Assembly (NCBI RefSeq): GCF_001983935.1
Contig: NZ_CP017641.1
Location: 2,046,001 to 2,110,000, forward strand
Direction of reading: 5' to 3'
From: Fuerstiella marisgermanici
Lineage (GTDB): Bacteria > Planctomycetota > Planctomycetia > Planctomycetales > Planctomycetaceae
Length of the DNA: 64,000 bases
Shown here: positions 25,780 to 35,673 of the stretch, piece by piece
Layout of the letters: the number at the start of each line of letters is the position of its first letter
How positions within the stretch are numbered: position 1 is the stretch's first letter
Program-made: the position numbers and the translations under genes
The notes under the pieces: generated by a model
Seen by the model: the letters and a program-made list of their open reading frames with translations, nothing else
Database searches by the model: none
What the model was told of the DNA's origin: nothing

Positions 25780-26346
25780 CTATTCTCGCGCGGCTTCTTG
25801 CAGTAGGTGTCGCACGGCTCGGCCACTGATGGTTTCTTTTTCCAACAGCTCGTTTGCGATCATCGCGATGGCTCGCCTGTTTACTTGGCCGTTCAGCAGA
25901 TGCTCAGTCTTGTCCAGCAGGCGCTGTGCTCGTCGCTGCAGTTGGCGTTCACGAGGAGTTCGAGTGCTCAGCACGCGCTTCACTGCTTGTAGATCCTGAG
26001 CTGCACCAGCTTCGCAATATCGTTGAGTGTAGTGGCTTTCTCCCACCATTCCGGCGAGCAGGATTAGAACCTCATCTTCTACGTGATCCTGCGATGGCCG
26101 GGATCGTCCCTTTTGCATCTTGCACGCTCCCAGGCGAAAGCCTCCGGTTTGAAGCTGAGCGGGAGACACCGTGACCTTTTCAACCAGTCGTCCCAAAACG
26201 TACGCCATCACCGCATGACCGGCTTCATGGTAAGCGGTGGCGATCTGCGATGGACTCGCGGCATTCTGTGAGCTGCCGTCGGATGAATTCTCGGTCATTG
26301 CGGCCGCACGACTTCTTGCTGTCTTCAATGAACAATCGAGCTGCAT
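25780..26346 (-). CDS. Stand-alone M41 (FtsH-type) peptidase domain
   Basis: 188 residues that correspond only to the zinc-peptidase part of FtsH: A-Y-H-E-A-G-H-A-V (zinc motif H-E-x-x-H), then G-A-A-Q-D-L-Q-A-V, whose Asp matches the third metal ligand of FtsH. There is no AAA+ ATPase and no transmembrane segment. The start could be ATG 26298 (M-T-E-N-S-S), since the first 16 residues look unrelated. Proteins with such an isolated domain occur in planctomycetes; without an unfoldase it may cleave unstructured or small targets (inference). Confidence 0.85.
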   Translation of the reverse strand: MQLDCSLKTARSRAAAMTENSSDGSSQNAASPSQIATAYHEAGHAVMAYVLGRLVEKVTVSPAQLQTGGFRLGACKMQKGRSRPSQDHVEDEVLILLAGMVGESHYTQRYCEAGAAQDLQAVKRVLSTRTPRERQLQRRAQRLLDKTEHLLNGQVNRRAIAMIANELLEKETISGRAVRHLLQEAARE

Positions 26347-26802
26347 TCTCGATAACGCAGTTCCGTTCGTCCGGCTAAGCGGCCGTGGAGAATGCGAGCT
26401 GTAGGCCGGATTCAGCGAAGCGCAGCTCCGGCATTGGCTATCCCGCTGTCAAACCTTAGACGCCTACTCTTATTCCGGCACCCCGCACACAGCCAGCGAG
26501 AACCAAGATATCAACCAACAGGTTTGCCAGCAATCATTCCGTCCGCCACAAGAAGCTGGCCGCAATAACGCAGATCGCGACCTATCCACCGAGCAACGCG
26601 ACAACCCCGCGAGAACTAAACCGCAGGCGAATTGCTGCTGTCGTGAACCGGCCTGTCGCGGCATGCCGTTCAGTCGCCGAGGTTCAACCGTGCCGGGCAC
26701 GCATTTTCGAGTTGAACGACCCGCAACTTCGCCTTCTGGCGCGTAAGGATACGCACCTTCCGGATTCACCAAATCTTTTGGAACCGACAGTCCGACTGCT
26801 GA
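26347..26802. other. Intergenic region with a short palindromic repeat
   Basis: No gene is supported. At 26412-26439, GCCGGA and TCCGGC flank AGCGAAGCGCAG and can form a hairpin. A looser version occurs at 41298-41325 (GGCCGG...CTAAGCGCAGCGAAGG), so this may be a dispersed REP-like repeat. The rest shows nothing. Confidence 0.4.
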
Positions 26803-27438
26803 TTAACGGTGCAGTGAAAAGTGGATCCCGGATCCTCGGTGATGGTGGTGCCGGGGGCCGTGGTAGTACGGGCGACGCGGCGGATAGTAGTAGCGTGGTG
26901 CGACGTACTTCTCGACAACGATCGGCGGTGCCGACTGGTACACGCGGACTGGTGCAGCGGGCGCTGCAGTCACGGTAACTGGTCGCTGCATCGCGGCAAT
27001 CACGTGCTGGCTGACGCCGTTTTCGTGCAAAGCAATAACGTCCGGAACTCGAAGCTCCTGCCGAACACCATTAGCCTGAATGTGGCTGATGATGACCGAA
27101 TCGCTAAGACCTCGTTGAGACATCATGATGACGTCCTGAGGTGTCACGCTTCGGGAAATCGCCATTTGCTGTTGTTGTTGCTGCTGGTACTGGTACGCTC
27201 GCGCTTCGGCCATCTGCCGATCACGGGCATTCCCCAGGGCCGCTCCTGACATAAGTCCCACAGCGCCGCCGATCAGAGCACCTGCCAGCGGTTCGTCATT
27301 GTGCTCGCCGATCGCAACACCAGCTGCGGCACCGGCCAATCCTCCGAGGACCGAACCCCGCTGGGTATTGTATTGAGCAGATGCGGTCTGCTGAAACACA
27401 GTGGTCACCATGACCGCAACAAACAGATAACGTGACAT
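26803..27438 (-). CDS. Glycine-zipper exported protein with His-rich tail
   Basis: 211 residues from ATG 27438 (GGAG 8 bases upstream), with a signal peptide ending near S-A-Q. A glycine zipper (G-G-L-A-G-A-A-A-G-V-A-I-G and G-A-L-I-G-G-A-V-G-L-M-S-G-A-A-L-G) suggests membrane insertion. A poly-Gln run of seven follows, then a small domain resembling short C-terminal-domain repeats (Q-D-V-I-M-M-S-Q-R-G-L-S-D-S-V-I). The tail is rich in Pro, Tyr and His (R-R-P-Y-Y-H-G-P-R-H-H-H-H). Similar proteins are common in planctomycetes; the role is unknown, perhaps envelope structure or metal binding. Confidence 0.8.
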   Translation of the reverse strand: MSRYLFVAVMVTTVFQQTASAQYNTQRGSVLGGLAGAAAGVAIGEHNDEPLAGALIGGAVGLMSGAALGNARDRQMAEARAYQYQQQQQQQMAISRSVTPQDVIMMSQRGLSDSVIISHIQANGVRQELRVPDVIALHENGVSQHVIAAMQRPVTVTAAPAAPVRVYQSAPPIVVEKYVAPRYYYPPRRPYYHGPRHHHHRGSGIHFSLHR

Positions 27439-28081
27439 TTGGCTTTCTCCATCGTGGGATCCGTCCCGCCAGGCCGAAAACGGCAAGGGTGAGGAAATTA
27501 CGGATTACAGCAATTATCGTCAACCCGGATCCTCTGAATGAGCGGACATGAAACAATTCGCTCGCCAGCAAATTCCAGCCGTTTCAAAGCTGATTTCTAC
27601 CTGCCTTCGTGCCCAGACACGATACGTAAAGACCTGTAATTGGCCGAGTCCACCTCCCGGCCTTTGTCGGAAATTGCAGTCATCGCGGCAGGCCCGATTA
27701 AGCCGTGCCGGGACCGGTCCAGCCGGGACATCGCGACGCGCTGCGGCAAAAATGGCAGGCTTGCGGTCGAGAGCGGAGATGTCACGTCGATATTTCGCGA
27801 GATGGGCGAGTTTTGGTAGACCGGATTGTTGCGGCGGCGTTTGGAAGGATTAACAAAACGGACTCACCCAATCCGGGCCGCGCCGAACCCGACGGGAACA
27901 ATCGAGGATTCACCTTGGAAGCCACGCAGACCAGGATGCAGCCGCGTTGATGACGGCTCGCTTCACTTGAGGGGCATCAACTCATTCGATTTTGAAGACT
28001 GAATCGCGACGAACGTGGGATTGTGCTGGCCTTGGTTTCAAGGCGGACCTGAGAGCTGCCCGCATTCTTTGTAGCGTTTCG
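27439..28081. other. Intergenic region, about 640 bp
   Basis: No gene is supported. The open frames present on both strands are short, lack ribosome sites and match no family I know. The left part must hold the promoter of the minus-strand gene starting at 27438; I could not pick a convincing -35/-10 pair. Confidence 0.35.
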
Positions 28082-28579
28082 CTAAGCATCGGCTTGTCGT
28101 TGTAACGCCTGAGACAGCTTAGCTTCAACCAGAAGGTCCTTTGCGGAAAACACCATTGATCCAATGTACGTGTCTTCGTTCATGTAGTCATCATAGACGC
28201 AACATTGAACCCGGTAGTCTTTGTAGTCATCGGTGAGCAATCTGCGGATAGCGGTAAGGAATTCCGGAGTGCAATGTTTGGTTGTGAGTTCCAGGTGTCG
28301 AGTATGGTCCGGCCACCAATCGTCGCCGATGAATGGGGCGTGTTCGTCGACTGAATCAAAGACACGCTCAGCTTCGCGGCGAATGAGATGAATTAGGAAT
28401 TCATCTTTCTTTACGTACGCTGCCTCGTCGTCGTCGCTGGTGAACTCCGCAATCAATGCTCGTCGGCGGAATAGCTCATCAAACTGTTCTGGCGACACGA
28501 CCTGTGCGTTCGAAAGAAACCTGGACAGTGCATGATGCATGGAAACCACAATCACTTGGCCAAAGCTGACCAGTGCCAA
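28082..28579 (-). CDS. Uncharacterised acidic protein
   Basis: 165 residues, acidic, no signal peptide after the likely start. Two starts are possible: 28579 (M-A-L-V-S-F) or 28540 (M-H-H-A-L-S). Features include S-P-E-Q-F-D-E-L-F-R-R-R, D-D-W-W-P-D-H-T and a Tyr-rich C-terminal section D-Y-K-D-Y-R-V-Q-C-C-V-Y-D-D-Y. It looks like a compact cytoplasmic alpha/beta protein, similar in style to SMI1/immunity-like families, but I recognise no family. A DinB-like gene lies upstream on the same strand, about 50 bases away. Confidence 0.6.
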   Translation of the reverse strand: MALVSFGQVIVVSMHHALSRFLSNAQVVSPEQFDELFRRRALIAEFTSDDDEAAYVKKDEFLIHLIRREAERVFDSVDEHAPFIGDDWWPDHTRHLELTTKHCTPEFLTAIRRLLTDDYKDYRVQCCVYDDYMNEDTYIGSMVFSAKDLLVEAKLSQALQRQADA

Positions 28580-28633
28580 AACACTCGCATCCCAATTCGG
28601 CTCACCGCCTGCTATCCGCCGTTCCGAATATGC

Positions 28634-29134
28634 TTAGAACAGCGGACCGTGGCCGCGGGACCGACGGCAGGCCGAAAGTTGAGCTAAGTGGAATCCGAAA
28701 TGATTCGTCAGCAGCAGCGTAATCATGTCGCCGATGGTCTCAATGCTGGTGCCGGGAAAAATTTCCACGCCGTGCGGTTCGTCCATCCTGCGTGAGTCAC
28801 TGCATTTCGCCGCAAGATCACGCAAACCAGCGTAAGCAGTCTCAATGGCGGTCGTCAGGGTGGAGATTGTAAACCTGGCATCTCCGTCAACTAAGCCGGA
28901 AGGATCGTCGGACGAACCGGGGCCGAAAAGTTGAAGCCAGCCTGGATGGAAAACGTCTCCACCAAGAAGCTGTTGACCAAATTCGCCCGTGACGGCAAGG
29001 TGGCCAAGTATCCAGACCGGAGGATGGTTGTGGCCCGGGCATCGTTCGTATAGCGAACCATCATCCAGGTCGCCAACCGTCTTGAGCAACAGGTTGACCT
29101 GAAAAGCATTAATCTTAAGTGCGGAATCAAACAT
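28634..29134 (-). CDS. DinB-family protein
   Basis: 166 residues with the DinB/YfiT four-helix layout: H-N-H-P-P-V-W-I-L-G-H-L-A-V-T-G-E at the end of helix 2 and L-L-T-N-H-F-G-F-H-L-A-Q-L in the last helix. The conserved His residues would bind a divalent metal. DinB-like enzymes are often thiol-dependent (bacillithiol or mycothiol) transferases, but many are uncharacterised. The start ATG at 29134 has no clear ribosome site. Confidence 0.8.
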   Translation of the reverse strand: MFDSALKINAFQVNLLLKTVGDLDDGSLYERCPGHNHPPVWILGHLAVTGEFGQQLLGGDVFHPGWLQLFGPGSSDDPSGLVDGDARFTISTLTTAIETAYAGLRDLAAKCSDSRRMDEPHGVEIFPGTSIETIGDMITLLLTNHFGFHLAQLSACRRSRGHGPLF

Positions 29135-29476
29135 AAGCGTTTAGCATCAATGAATTAAAATCGGATAGTCGCTGCCAGCGCAGAATCAGACAGATACACT
29201 TCACACGCCAACTCGCATTGAAGGAACGACCGGTGCACTGAAATGTTATCCAACTTTTTTTGTGATGACGGCGAGAGGCAATTCTCCAGACGCACTTTAC
29301 CGCAAAAACCCCAGTATGGAAGCCGAATCAGTAAGTCCTTCGCAGTGGACTCGATGTGGCCGCCAAGGCGGCCAATTCAAGCGAATAGCGGTCTGGCTTA
29401 GACTGAAAAGTCGCGATTGGTTCCGTCCAGTTCGCTGGTTGTACTGGCGTTGTAGGAAACCAAACTACGGCGCTGA
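29135..29476. other. Intergenic region
   Basis: Nothing supported on either strand. A 72-codon frame on the plus strand (29262-29480) has no ribosome site and no homology I recognise. Confidence 0.35.
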
Positions 29477-29689
29477 TTAATGCTCAAGCTTGTACTGGCG
29501 GGCAGCCATAACCGCCTCTTGCAGGTCAAAAGATGAGTCGTCCGGGAAGTACTGAATCTGCTCGAGGCCGCACACCGGAAGTGCAATAGCGGGCTTAGCA
29601 GGATAGCGATTATCGTAGCGACAAATGAAACCGATGCACGTGGTAAGGCTCACCAACGACAAGGCGACTGCAATCAGACGAGAGCACAT
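29477..29689 (-). CDS. Small exported protein
   Basis: 70 residues with a good signal peptide (L-I-A-V-A-L-S-L-V-S-L-T-T-C-I-G-F-I-C) and a short mature part with P-V-C-G-L-E-Q-I. GGAG is 8 bases before the ATG. The T-T-C near residue 18 could act as an imperfect lipobox. I do not recognise the family. It could be a peptide of a larger unknown system or a chance frame; the signal peptide and ribosome site argue for a gene. Confidence 0.5.
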   Translation of the reverse strand: MCSRLIAVALSLVSLTTCIGFICRYDNRYPAKPAIALPVCGLEQIQYFPDDSSFDLQEAVMAARQYKLEH

Positions 29690-30018
29690 TGTTGGATCTC
29701 CGCGTGAACGCCGCTGTGTGCGATTTTCCGGAAGAAGTTGCCGTAAGGCATTGGGTGCTTGGACGAGAGTTTAGTGTGTCAGCATGGAACAGAGCAATCA
29801 CACGTTTAGGCCACTTAGAATGCGGCGTCAATGTTATTCAGCATGTGATTGTCCCAGCCTGGTCAGTGCCATTCACCAGTGATTCAGGTCAGGCGATGGT
29901 TTTCGTGCTTATGCAATAGCACGTGACCAACCGGGCATGCCCGTTCTCACGGCGGTCGGCGTTACAGATCCTTTACCGGAATCGCAGCCAGTGGTGCGAG
30001 CCCCGAAAAGCTGCGGGG
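29690..30018. other. Intergenic region with a small hairpin
   Basis: No gene is supported. CCCCG and CGGGG at about 30002-30018 can pair just past the stop codon of the YitT-like gene (minus strand), but no T-run follows, so a terminator is doubtful. Confidence 0.35.
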
Positions 30019-30993
30019 TTAGCCAATTGGGGCGATGAAGTATCGGCTGGAGACGCCTTCGATGTCATGATAGTAGTAGAAGCACTCGGGGTCGGCGTCT
30101 TGCACGGCGGCGATCATTTGCGGCAGTTCTTCCTGAGTAATAATCGTCCTGACAACGGAGAACGCATCCCCGCTTCGACCGCCGGTACCCTGGTGCGTGG
30201 TGAAGGTGCGATGTTCTGATGTTGACGCGATTGCACTGCCAACTTTTTTGTCTTGGCGGGTGATGACTGCCAGCATCGTAATCTTGAACTTGCGGTACAG
30301 GTTGTTTAACACCTCGGCTGAGGCAAAGATGTAGATGCACGTGTACATCAGGGTGTTGACGACCGATTCAAATTGTCCGTTTTTGGCGAGATCCATGGTC
30401 AGACCAAAGGCTGTAGAGACAATTGAGGCGATGATGGCGATTGACCCAACCGGTTTCAGATACTTGGTTGCAAAGTAAGCTCCCAGAATGTCTTCATCTC
30501 CGGTGGAACCTCGGTTCTTGAAGGCCAGTGCTTTGGCGGCGCCGGCAAGGATTCCGCCGAAGAGGACTAAGATGATTCGTTCGTTTTGGGGCTCCGGTTG
30601 AGCGAATCGCAGTTCCGGCAGGACGACGAGTGCCACCACAACCGTGCTCACCACGACGAGTGACCGTTTGGCGAACAGGCGGCTGACGCACGTAAATGCG
30701 AAGAACAGCAAGCCCGTTTGAAACAACACATAGAGGCCGATAAACAGCCAATAGCTTTCAAAGTAGTAGGAAAGGGCTGTCGCGATACCTTCCGTTCCGG
30801 TCAGAATGACCTTGGAGGGCAGGACGAAATACTTCAAAGCAACCGCGTACATCAGGCCAGCGACTATGATTAGACTGTAGTCGACAAATACCTGACGCAC
30901 GGTTGATCCATCCTTGAAGGTCGTTGACGCACGCCGTTGTTCGAATCCGCCAGTCGGCGGGCTAATGTGCGAGTCTGAGCTGTTTCCGCCCAA
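30019..30993 (-). CDS. YitT-family membrane protein
   Basis: About 324 residues. Five or six transmembrane helices (about residues 38-215) include the family's glycine-rich segment L-F-G-G-I-L-A-G-A-A-K-A-L-A-F and N-R-G-S-T-G-D-E-D-I-L-G. A C-terminal DUF2179-like domain follows (V-V-R-T-I-I-T-Q-E-E-L-P-Q-M). The start is unsure: 30993 is a TTG, and a GTG lies in S-T-V-R-Q-V-F before the first helix. YitT proteins are widespread, with no settled transport substrate. Confidence 0.82.
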   Translation of the reverse strand: MGGNSSDSHISPPTGGFEQRRASTTFKDGSTVRQVFVDYSLIIVAGLMYAVALKYFVLPSKVILTGTEGIATALSYYFESYWLFIGLYVLFQTGLLFFAFTCVSRLFAKRSLVVVSTVVVALVVLPELRFAQPEPQNERIILVLFGGILAGAAKALAFKNRGSTGDEDILGAYFATKYLKPVGSIAIIASIVSTAFGLTMDLAKNGQFESVVNTLMYTCIYIFASAEVLNNLYRKFKITMLAVITRQDKKVGSAIASTSEHRTFTTHQGTGGRSGDAFSVVRTIITQEELPQMIAAVQDADPECFYYYHDIEGVSSRYFIAPIG

Positions 30994-31200
30994 ATCTATT
31001 CTGGTCAGAGAACCGCTGCAAGCGTGCAGTGATCCTGGATTCGCTGCAGTTTGATTTGGGGGATTTCAGTTTGGGAGGCCCAACGAGCGGGCTCATTTGT
31101 GTGCAAGCTAACGAAAAATCCAGTCGCTTCTCGCTCGTTGTCTGATGCTATTCGCCGTCGGTACTTTGTGGCGCATGCGAGCGGGCGGCCGTGCCTCCGT

Positions 31201-31635
31201 TCAGTGACCTTCGGCCATTGGGGTTTTATTTGTCGAACCAAACCTGCCGCCGATGTACGCCATCGGCAGGTAGGCGCCAATCAGGTCCAAAGCGGCGAAC
31301 CATATTGGGCCGCCGATCTTGGCCACCATCGCGATGCCGCCCATGAGGAACATCACACCAATGACGATTGCCAACTTCATTTGATGACTGGCTGCCAGCT
31401 TTGCGGCGACGAATGCCCCGGTGAGAGTGCCCAATGCGTGAGCCAGCCAGGGAGGCACAAAATTGGCCGGCTTGAGCAGCAAAAGGTTTCCGGCGAGTTT
31501 ATCCATGTCGGACAGATCAACGCCTTCAGGAGGCGGAATCAGCATCGGTCCGACGGTGACGATCGACATGTTGACAATGCTGCCGATCACGAGGCCGGCG
31601 CTGACTGCAAGTGAGTTTCTGACAATCGGGGACAT
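31201..31635 (-). CDS. Small polytopic membrane protein
   Basis: 144 residues from ATG 31635 (M-S-P-I-V-R-N; GGAAAG upstream), preferred over an upstream start at 31677. Four hydrophobic segments: S-A-G-L-V-I-G-S-I-V-N-M near the N terminus, A-L-G-T-L-T-G-A-F-V-A, I-G-V-M-F-L-M-G-G-I-A and W-F-A-A-L-D-L-I-G-A-Y-L. It resembles small uncharacterised integral membrane proteins found in many Gram-negatives, with no assigned function. Confidence 0.72.
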   Translation of the reverse strand: MSPIVRNSLAVSAGLVIGSIVNMSIVTVGPMLIPPPEGVDLSDMDKLAGNLLLLKPANFVPPWLAHALGTLTGAFVAAKLAASHQMKLAIVIGVMFLMGGIAMVAKIGGPIWFAALDLIGAYLPMAYIGGRFGSTNKTPMAEGH

Positions 31636-31931
31636 CGTTCGTACTTTCCGCTGAAGCACTGGAGCGGGCGACCTCATTACGTACCTTCATTCCCATGCTA
31701 ACTTCGCAGCGTATCAGAATACAGCGAGTGATTTCTGTGTGACGACGCCCCCGTTTCGCTGGTGGACAGTGTTGCTCCGCCTGTTCGACGACGCTAGCAT
31801 CCATTCACACCGTGGCCAACTGTGGCCCGGTGCGCGTTGAGGTTAGGAGCGTCCTTGTCATGAGCGGCGATTTTAGCTTGCCGGGCGTCTACGTTCGCAG
31901 CTGATCGAGAGATGGACTACGTAGTGAATGA

Positions 31932-32609
31932 ATGCCGAGTCTGACGGTTGAAAACTATTTGAAAGCCGCGCTGCAACTGGAGTTGAAGTCGGGGCAGTCG
32001 CGCGTATCGCCCGGCGCATTGTCGGCTCGGCTGAAGGTTTCGCCGGGGACCGTCACCAGCATGCTGAAGACACTGTCCGAATCGGGACTCGCCAATTATG
32101 TGCCGTACGAAGGCGTGGAACTCACGTCTTCCGGTCGCAAGCTGGCCATGCGAATGCTGCGACGACACCGGCTGATTGAGCTGTTTTTGCACAGCACTCT
32201 GAACCTGACCTGGGATCAGGTCCATGAAGAAGCAGAAGAGCTGGAACATGCCGTCAGTGAGTTCCTGATTGATCGCATTGACGACTTTTTGGAACACCCC
32301 GAAACTGATCCTCACGGTTCGCCTATTCCCGCAGCCGATGGACAAATGAGGGGCGACTTTTCGGGAACCGTTCCGTTGGACCAATGCAAAGTGGGAAGTG
32401 ATGTGCGCTTCGTTCGCGTCGTCAATCAGCAGCCCGATTTTCTGCGGTATCTCTCAGAATCCGGATTTGAACTCGGGGCAGTTGGCCGGATCGTTGAGAA
32501 CAGCGAAGATGCGGGCGTTGTGCGGTCGGACATCGACGGCGTGCAGTTCACCGTCGGGTTGAACGCGGCCCAAACGATCCGAGTCGAACCTGTTGCTTCT
32601 TCACTTTGA
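31932..32609 (+). CDS. DtxR/MntR-family metal-dependent regulator
   Basis: 225 residues. The N-terminal winged helix (V-E-N-Y-L-K-A-A-L-Q-L, then V-S-P-G-T-V-T-S-M-L-K-T-L as recognition helix) is followed by the dimerisation and metal domain (R-H-R-L-I-E-L-F-L and H-E-E-A-E-E-L-E-H-A-V-S, then H-P-E-T-D-P-H-G) and an SH3-like FeoA-type C terminus. Members sense Fe(II) or Mn(II) and repress uptake genes, or activate efflux. It is followed 12 bases later by purB, an unusual partner; co-transcription may be incidental. Confidence 0.9.
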   Translation: MPSLTVENYLKAALQLELKSGQSRVSPGALSARLKVSPGTVTSMLKTLSESGLANYVPYEGVELTSSGRKLAMRMLRRHRLIELFLHSTLNLTWDQVHEEAEELEHAVSEFLIDRIDDFLEHPETDPHGSPIPAADGQMRGDFSGTVPLDQCKVGSDVRFVRVVNQQPDFLRYLSESGFELGAVGRIVENSEDAGVVRSDIDGVQFTVGLNAAQTIRVEPVASSL

Positions 32610-32621
32610 AAGTCTCTTCAC

Positions 32622-34052
32622 GTGTCTCACGACATCTACGAAAATCCACTGATCACACGGTACGCGTCTCGCGAAATGGCGGGCATCTGGTCGGCTCAGA
32701 AAAAACATTCCACGTGGCGGCGGCTATGGATCGCGCTGGCTGAATCTCAACAGGAACTTGGCCTGCCCATTACCGACGAACAGCTTTCAGAAATGCAGGC
32801 CACGGTCGACGACATCGACTTCACTCTGGCCGCAAAGTTCGAGCTGGAACGCCGGCACGACGTTATGGCTCATGTTGAGACGTGGGCGACGCAGTGCCCG
32901 AAGGCGAAGCCAATCATTCATCTGGGTGCAACCAGTTGTTATGTGACAGACAATTCTGAGCTGATTCAGATCAAAGAAAGCCTGCTGGTCGTACGGCGTC
33001 GGCTGGTTCAGGTGATCGACCAGTTGGCGAAGTTTGTGGTGGAATACCGCGATTTGCCGTGTTTGGGCTTCACACATTTGCAGGCCGCTCAGCCAACAAC
33101 CGTCGGCAAACGAGCGACTTTGTGGTGCTGGGACCTGCTGTTGGACCTGGAAGAGCTGGAACACCGCATCGACACGATTCGCTTTCGGGGCGTGAAAGGG
33201 ACGACGGGAACTCAAGCGACATTCCTGAGTCTGTTTGAAGGCGACCACGGTAAAGTTGAGCAGCTCGATCAGCTGGTGACTCAGAAGATGGGCTTCACGG
33301 ATCGCCACGCGGTGACGGGGCAAACGTATTCGCGCAAGTTCGATTCGCAGGTGATGGCGACGTTGAACGGGCTGGCCCAATCGTGTCACAAAGTGGGCAG
33401 CGACATTCGGATTCTGCAGCACAAGAAAGAACTGGAAGAACCATTCGAGAAGAAGCAAATCGGTTCGTCGGCGATGGCCTACAAACGCAACCCAATGCGA
33501 AGCGAACGGCTGTGTGCGTTGTCGCGGTTTGCCATGAGTCTGCAGGCGGGCACGGACAACACAATGGCGACTCAGTGGATGGAACGCACGTTGGACGACA
33601 GCGCCATTCGTCGGCTTGCTGTGCCACAAGCGTTTCTGGCGATAGATGCGTGTCTGATTTTGTACCGCAACATCACGGACGGTATGGTTGTGTACCCGAA
33701 GACGATTGAGAAGCACCTCAATGAGGAACTTCCTTTCATGGCCACGGAAGAGATTCTAATGGCGGGCGTGCGAGCCGGTGGCGATCGACAGGATCTTCAC
33801 GAAGTGATTCGAGTCCACAGCCAGGCAGCGGCCGCGGAAGTCAAGCAGAACGCATTGCCGAACGACCTGATTGAGCGGCTTCAGAAAGACGAAGCCTTCG
33901 CCGGAATCGATCTGGCGGGAACGCTGGACGCGAAGAAGTACATCGGCCGTGCTCCTGAACAGGTTGATGCATTCATCGCCGAACAGGTTGAACCAGTCCG
34001 AGCTCGCTACGCTGAAGACCTTGCCGGGGCTGCGGAAGCTGTGCGCGTGTGA
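32622..34052 (+). CDS. purB: Adenylosuccinate lyase
   Basis: 476 residues from GTG 32622, 12 bases after the regulator's stop. It cleaves succinyl-AMP to AMP and also SAICAR to AICAR in purine biosynthesis. The fumarase/aspartase superfamily signature is clear: [11 protein letters not shown] (signature loop Ser), with [12 protein letters not shown] and [14 protein letters not shown]. Length fits the eukaryote-like branch of PurB. A C-terminal adenylosuccinate-lyase domain is present to residue ~470. Confidence 0.95.
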   Translation: MSHDIYENPLITRYASREMAGIWSAQKKHSTWRRLWIALAESQQELGLPITDEQLSEMQATVDDIDFTLAAKFELERRHDVMAHVETWATQCPKAKPIIHLGATSCYVTDNSELIQIKESLLVVRRRLVQVIDQLAKFVVEYRDLPCLGFTHLQAAQPTTVGKRATLWCWDLLLDLEELEHRIDTIRFRGVKGTTGTQATFLSLFEGDHGKVEQLDQLVTQKMGFTDRHAVTGQTYSRKFDSQVMATLNGLAQSCHKVGSDIRILQHKKELEEPFEKKQIGSSAMAYKRNPMRSERLCALSRFAMSLQAGTDNTMATQWMERTLDDSAIRRLAVPQAFLAIDACLILYRNITDGMVVYPKTIEKHLNEELPFMATEEILMAGVRAGGDRQDLHEVIRVHSQAAAAEVKQNALPNDLIERLQKDEAFAGIDLAGTLDAKKYIGRAPEQVDAFIAEQVEPVRARYAEDLAGAAEAVRV

Positions 34053-34086
34053 TGCCATCGAAACGATTATAGCCGAAGTGCTCGTT

Positions 34087-34608
34087 TCACGATTCTTCAT
34101 CAACCGCATATCTGGTGTATAGAACGGGGATAAGGAACGCGGCGCTCGCCGACAGGAAGCAGCCGCACCATAGCGCCCAACATACCCCGAGGTATCCGGT
34201 CATCGCCGGATTAGAGACCTTTAGCAAGAGAGGATAGGATAAGGAAACGCTCATACCGGCGAACATCATGCCTGCGTAGCACCTGCCAACAAGAATCGAC
34301 TTTGTCACGCAGAACGCGGCCGGTGTACTTAAGAACGCAAAGAGGAAGGCCACGTAAATCAGCGAGGACAGCGAATGAAGAATGCCTCGTCTGTTCCCTG
34401 TTCCTGTTAGCGGAGTGATCTCTGAAAAGGAAACCAGACCAGTGATCGGGAGCGTGAGTGACAACACTATAAGGATCCACGCCAGGATCAGACAACCACC
34501 ACTAATGCGGCGCATGGTCGATCGATGACGGTCTCTCGCTAGATCGAAGTGCAGCATCTCCGGCGGTTCTGACATCCGGAACGCTGGTCTTTCTGATTCA
34601 TCTGTCAT
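34087..34608 (-). CDS. Uncharacterised four-helix membrane protein
   Basis: 173 residues from ATG 34608 (M-T-D-E-S-E-R-P); an upstream start at 34677 would overlap the kdsA start region. A soluble acidic N terminus is followed by four hydrophobic helices (G-G-C-L-I-L-A-W-I-L-I-V-L-S near the start, A-L-W-C-G-C-F-L-S-A-S-A-A-F near the end). I do not recognise the family. It is convergent with purB and divergent from kdsA, leaving about 60 bases between the two start codons for both promoters. Confidence 0.6.
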   Translation of the reverse strand: MTDESERPAFRMSEPPEMLHFDLARDRHRSTMRRISGGCLILAWILIVLSLTLPITGLVSFSEITPLTGTGNRRGILHSLSSLIYVAFLFAFLSTPAAFCVTKSILVGRCYAGMMFAGMSVSLSYPLLLKVSNPAMTGYLGVCWALWCGCFLSASAAFLIPVLYTRYAVDEES

Positions 34609-34670
34609 AGCGTGCGGCCATATTGGAAAACAAGTGATACCAAGGAAACTTACGCTACGGATTGCTTCTG

Positions 34671-35507
34671 ATGACAAACGAGATTGTTGAGATTGACGGA
34701 TACAAAGTTGGGACTGGTCGGCCGTTGCTGCTGATCGCAGGGCCGTGTGTCATGGAGTCGGAATCCATGATCATGCAGGTGGCTGAACACCTAGCGGCGC
34801 TGCGAGACAAGCTGAACCTTCAGATTGTCTTTAAATCGAGTTTCGACAAGGCCAACCGCACCAGTGTCGACAGCTATCGCGGGCCCGGGCTGGACGACGG
34901 CATGAAACTGTTGGAGAAGGTCAAGCAAGCCACTGGGCTGCCGACCACGACCGACATTCACGAAGCCGCCCACGCGGCTCCGTGTGCTGAAGTGTGCTCA
35001 ATTCTGCAGATTCCCGCGTTTCTGGCTCGTCAAACCGACCTGCTGGTGGCGGCTGCCGACGCTGCGGTCGCCCGAAATATCTGCGTGAATGTCAAAAAAC
35101 CTCAGTTTGTTGCCCCCGAAGACACGGTCCACGCCGTAAAGAAATGTGAAGCTCGTGGTCTGCAGAAAGTGATGCTCACAGAACGCGGCACGGTCTTTGG
35201 GTACGGTCGGCTGGTCAACGACTTTCGTTGCGTCCCGATTATGAAGTCCTTCGGGGTCCCCGTGGTCTTCGACGCGACTCACAGCGTCCAAACTCCCGGT
35301 GGAGCCACAACCGGTGGTCAGCGAGAAATGGTGGCCCCGCTGGCTCGAGCCGCTGTGGCGATTGGTTGCGATGCCGTTTTCTTTGAAACTCACCCCGACC
35401 CGGACAATGCGAAAAGTGACGGACCAAACATGGTGCCGCTACAGGAATTCGAAAAACTGGTACAGCAACTGACCACGCTTCGCGAAACAATTAACACTCT
35501 CGGTTAG
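34671..35507 (+). CDS. kdsA: 3-deoxy-8-phosphooctulonate synthase (Kdo-8-P synthase)
   Basis: 278 residues. It condenses phosphoenolpyruvate with arabinose 5-phosphate to give Kdo-8-phosphate for LPS core synthesis. It has the DAHP-synthase-like fold with family motifs [34 protein letters not shown] and [16 protein letters not shown] near residue 20 keeps the Cys that marks the metal-dependent class. ATG 34671 is preferred over TTG 34662. Its presence supports a Gram-negative, Kdo-containing envelope. Confidence 0.95.
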   Translation: MTNEIVEIDGYKVGTGRPLLLIAGPCVMESESMIMQVAEHLAALRDKLNLQIVFKSSFDKANRTSVDSYRGPGLDDGMKLLEKVKQATGLPTTTDIHEAAHAAPCAEVCSILQIPAFLARQTDLLVAAADAAVARNICVNVKKPQFVAPEDTVHAVKKCEARGLQKVMLTERGTVFGYGRLVNDFRCVPIMKSFGVPVVFDATHSVQTPGGATTGGQREMVAPLARAAVAIGCDAVFFETHPDPDNAKSDGPNMVPLQEFEKLVQQLTTLRETINTLG

Positions 35508-35673
35508 CGTTCGCAATAATTCAGCCGAGCGAACACTTTTGTGGGTATCCCGCCGTTCGAGCGGAACCTGCGAGTTCGACAAAGCCGTGGCGAGCGCAGA
35601 CACGGCTGAAGTTCTGTTGGCCATCCCCGAATTATCACAGCCTTTCTACTCGCCCAAACGGATCAAACCAACC

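Noticed and set aside
26412-26439. Similarity of the GCCGGA/TCCGGC palindrome to a stretch inside the YitT-like gene (about 30593-30621)
   Set aside because: The gene sequence there encodes a linker that fits the protein family without interruption, so the match is probably chance rather than an in-frame repeat insertion.
30002-30018. CCCCG/CGGGG hairpin as terminator of the YitT-like gene
   Set aside because: The stem is only five pairs and no T-run follows on the minus strand.
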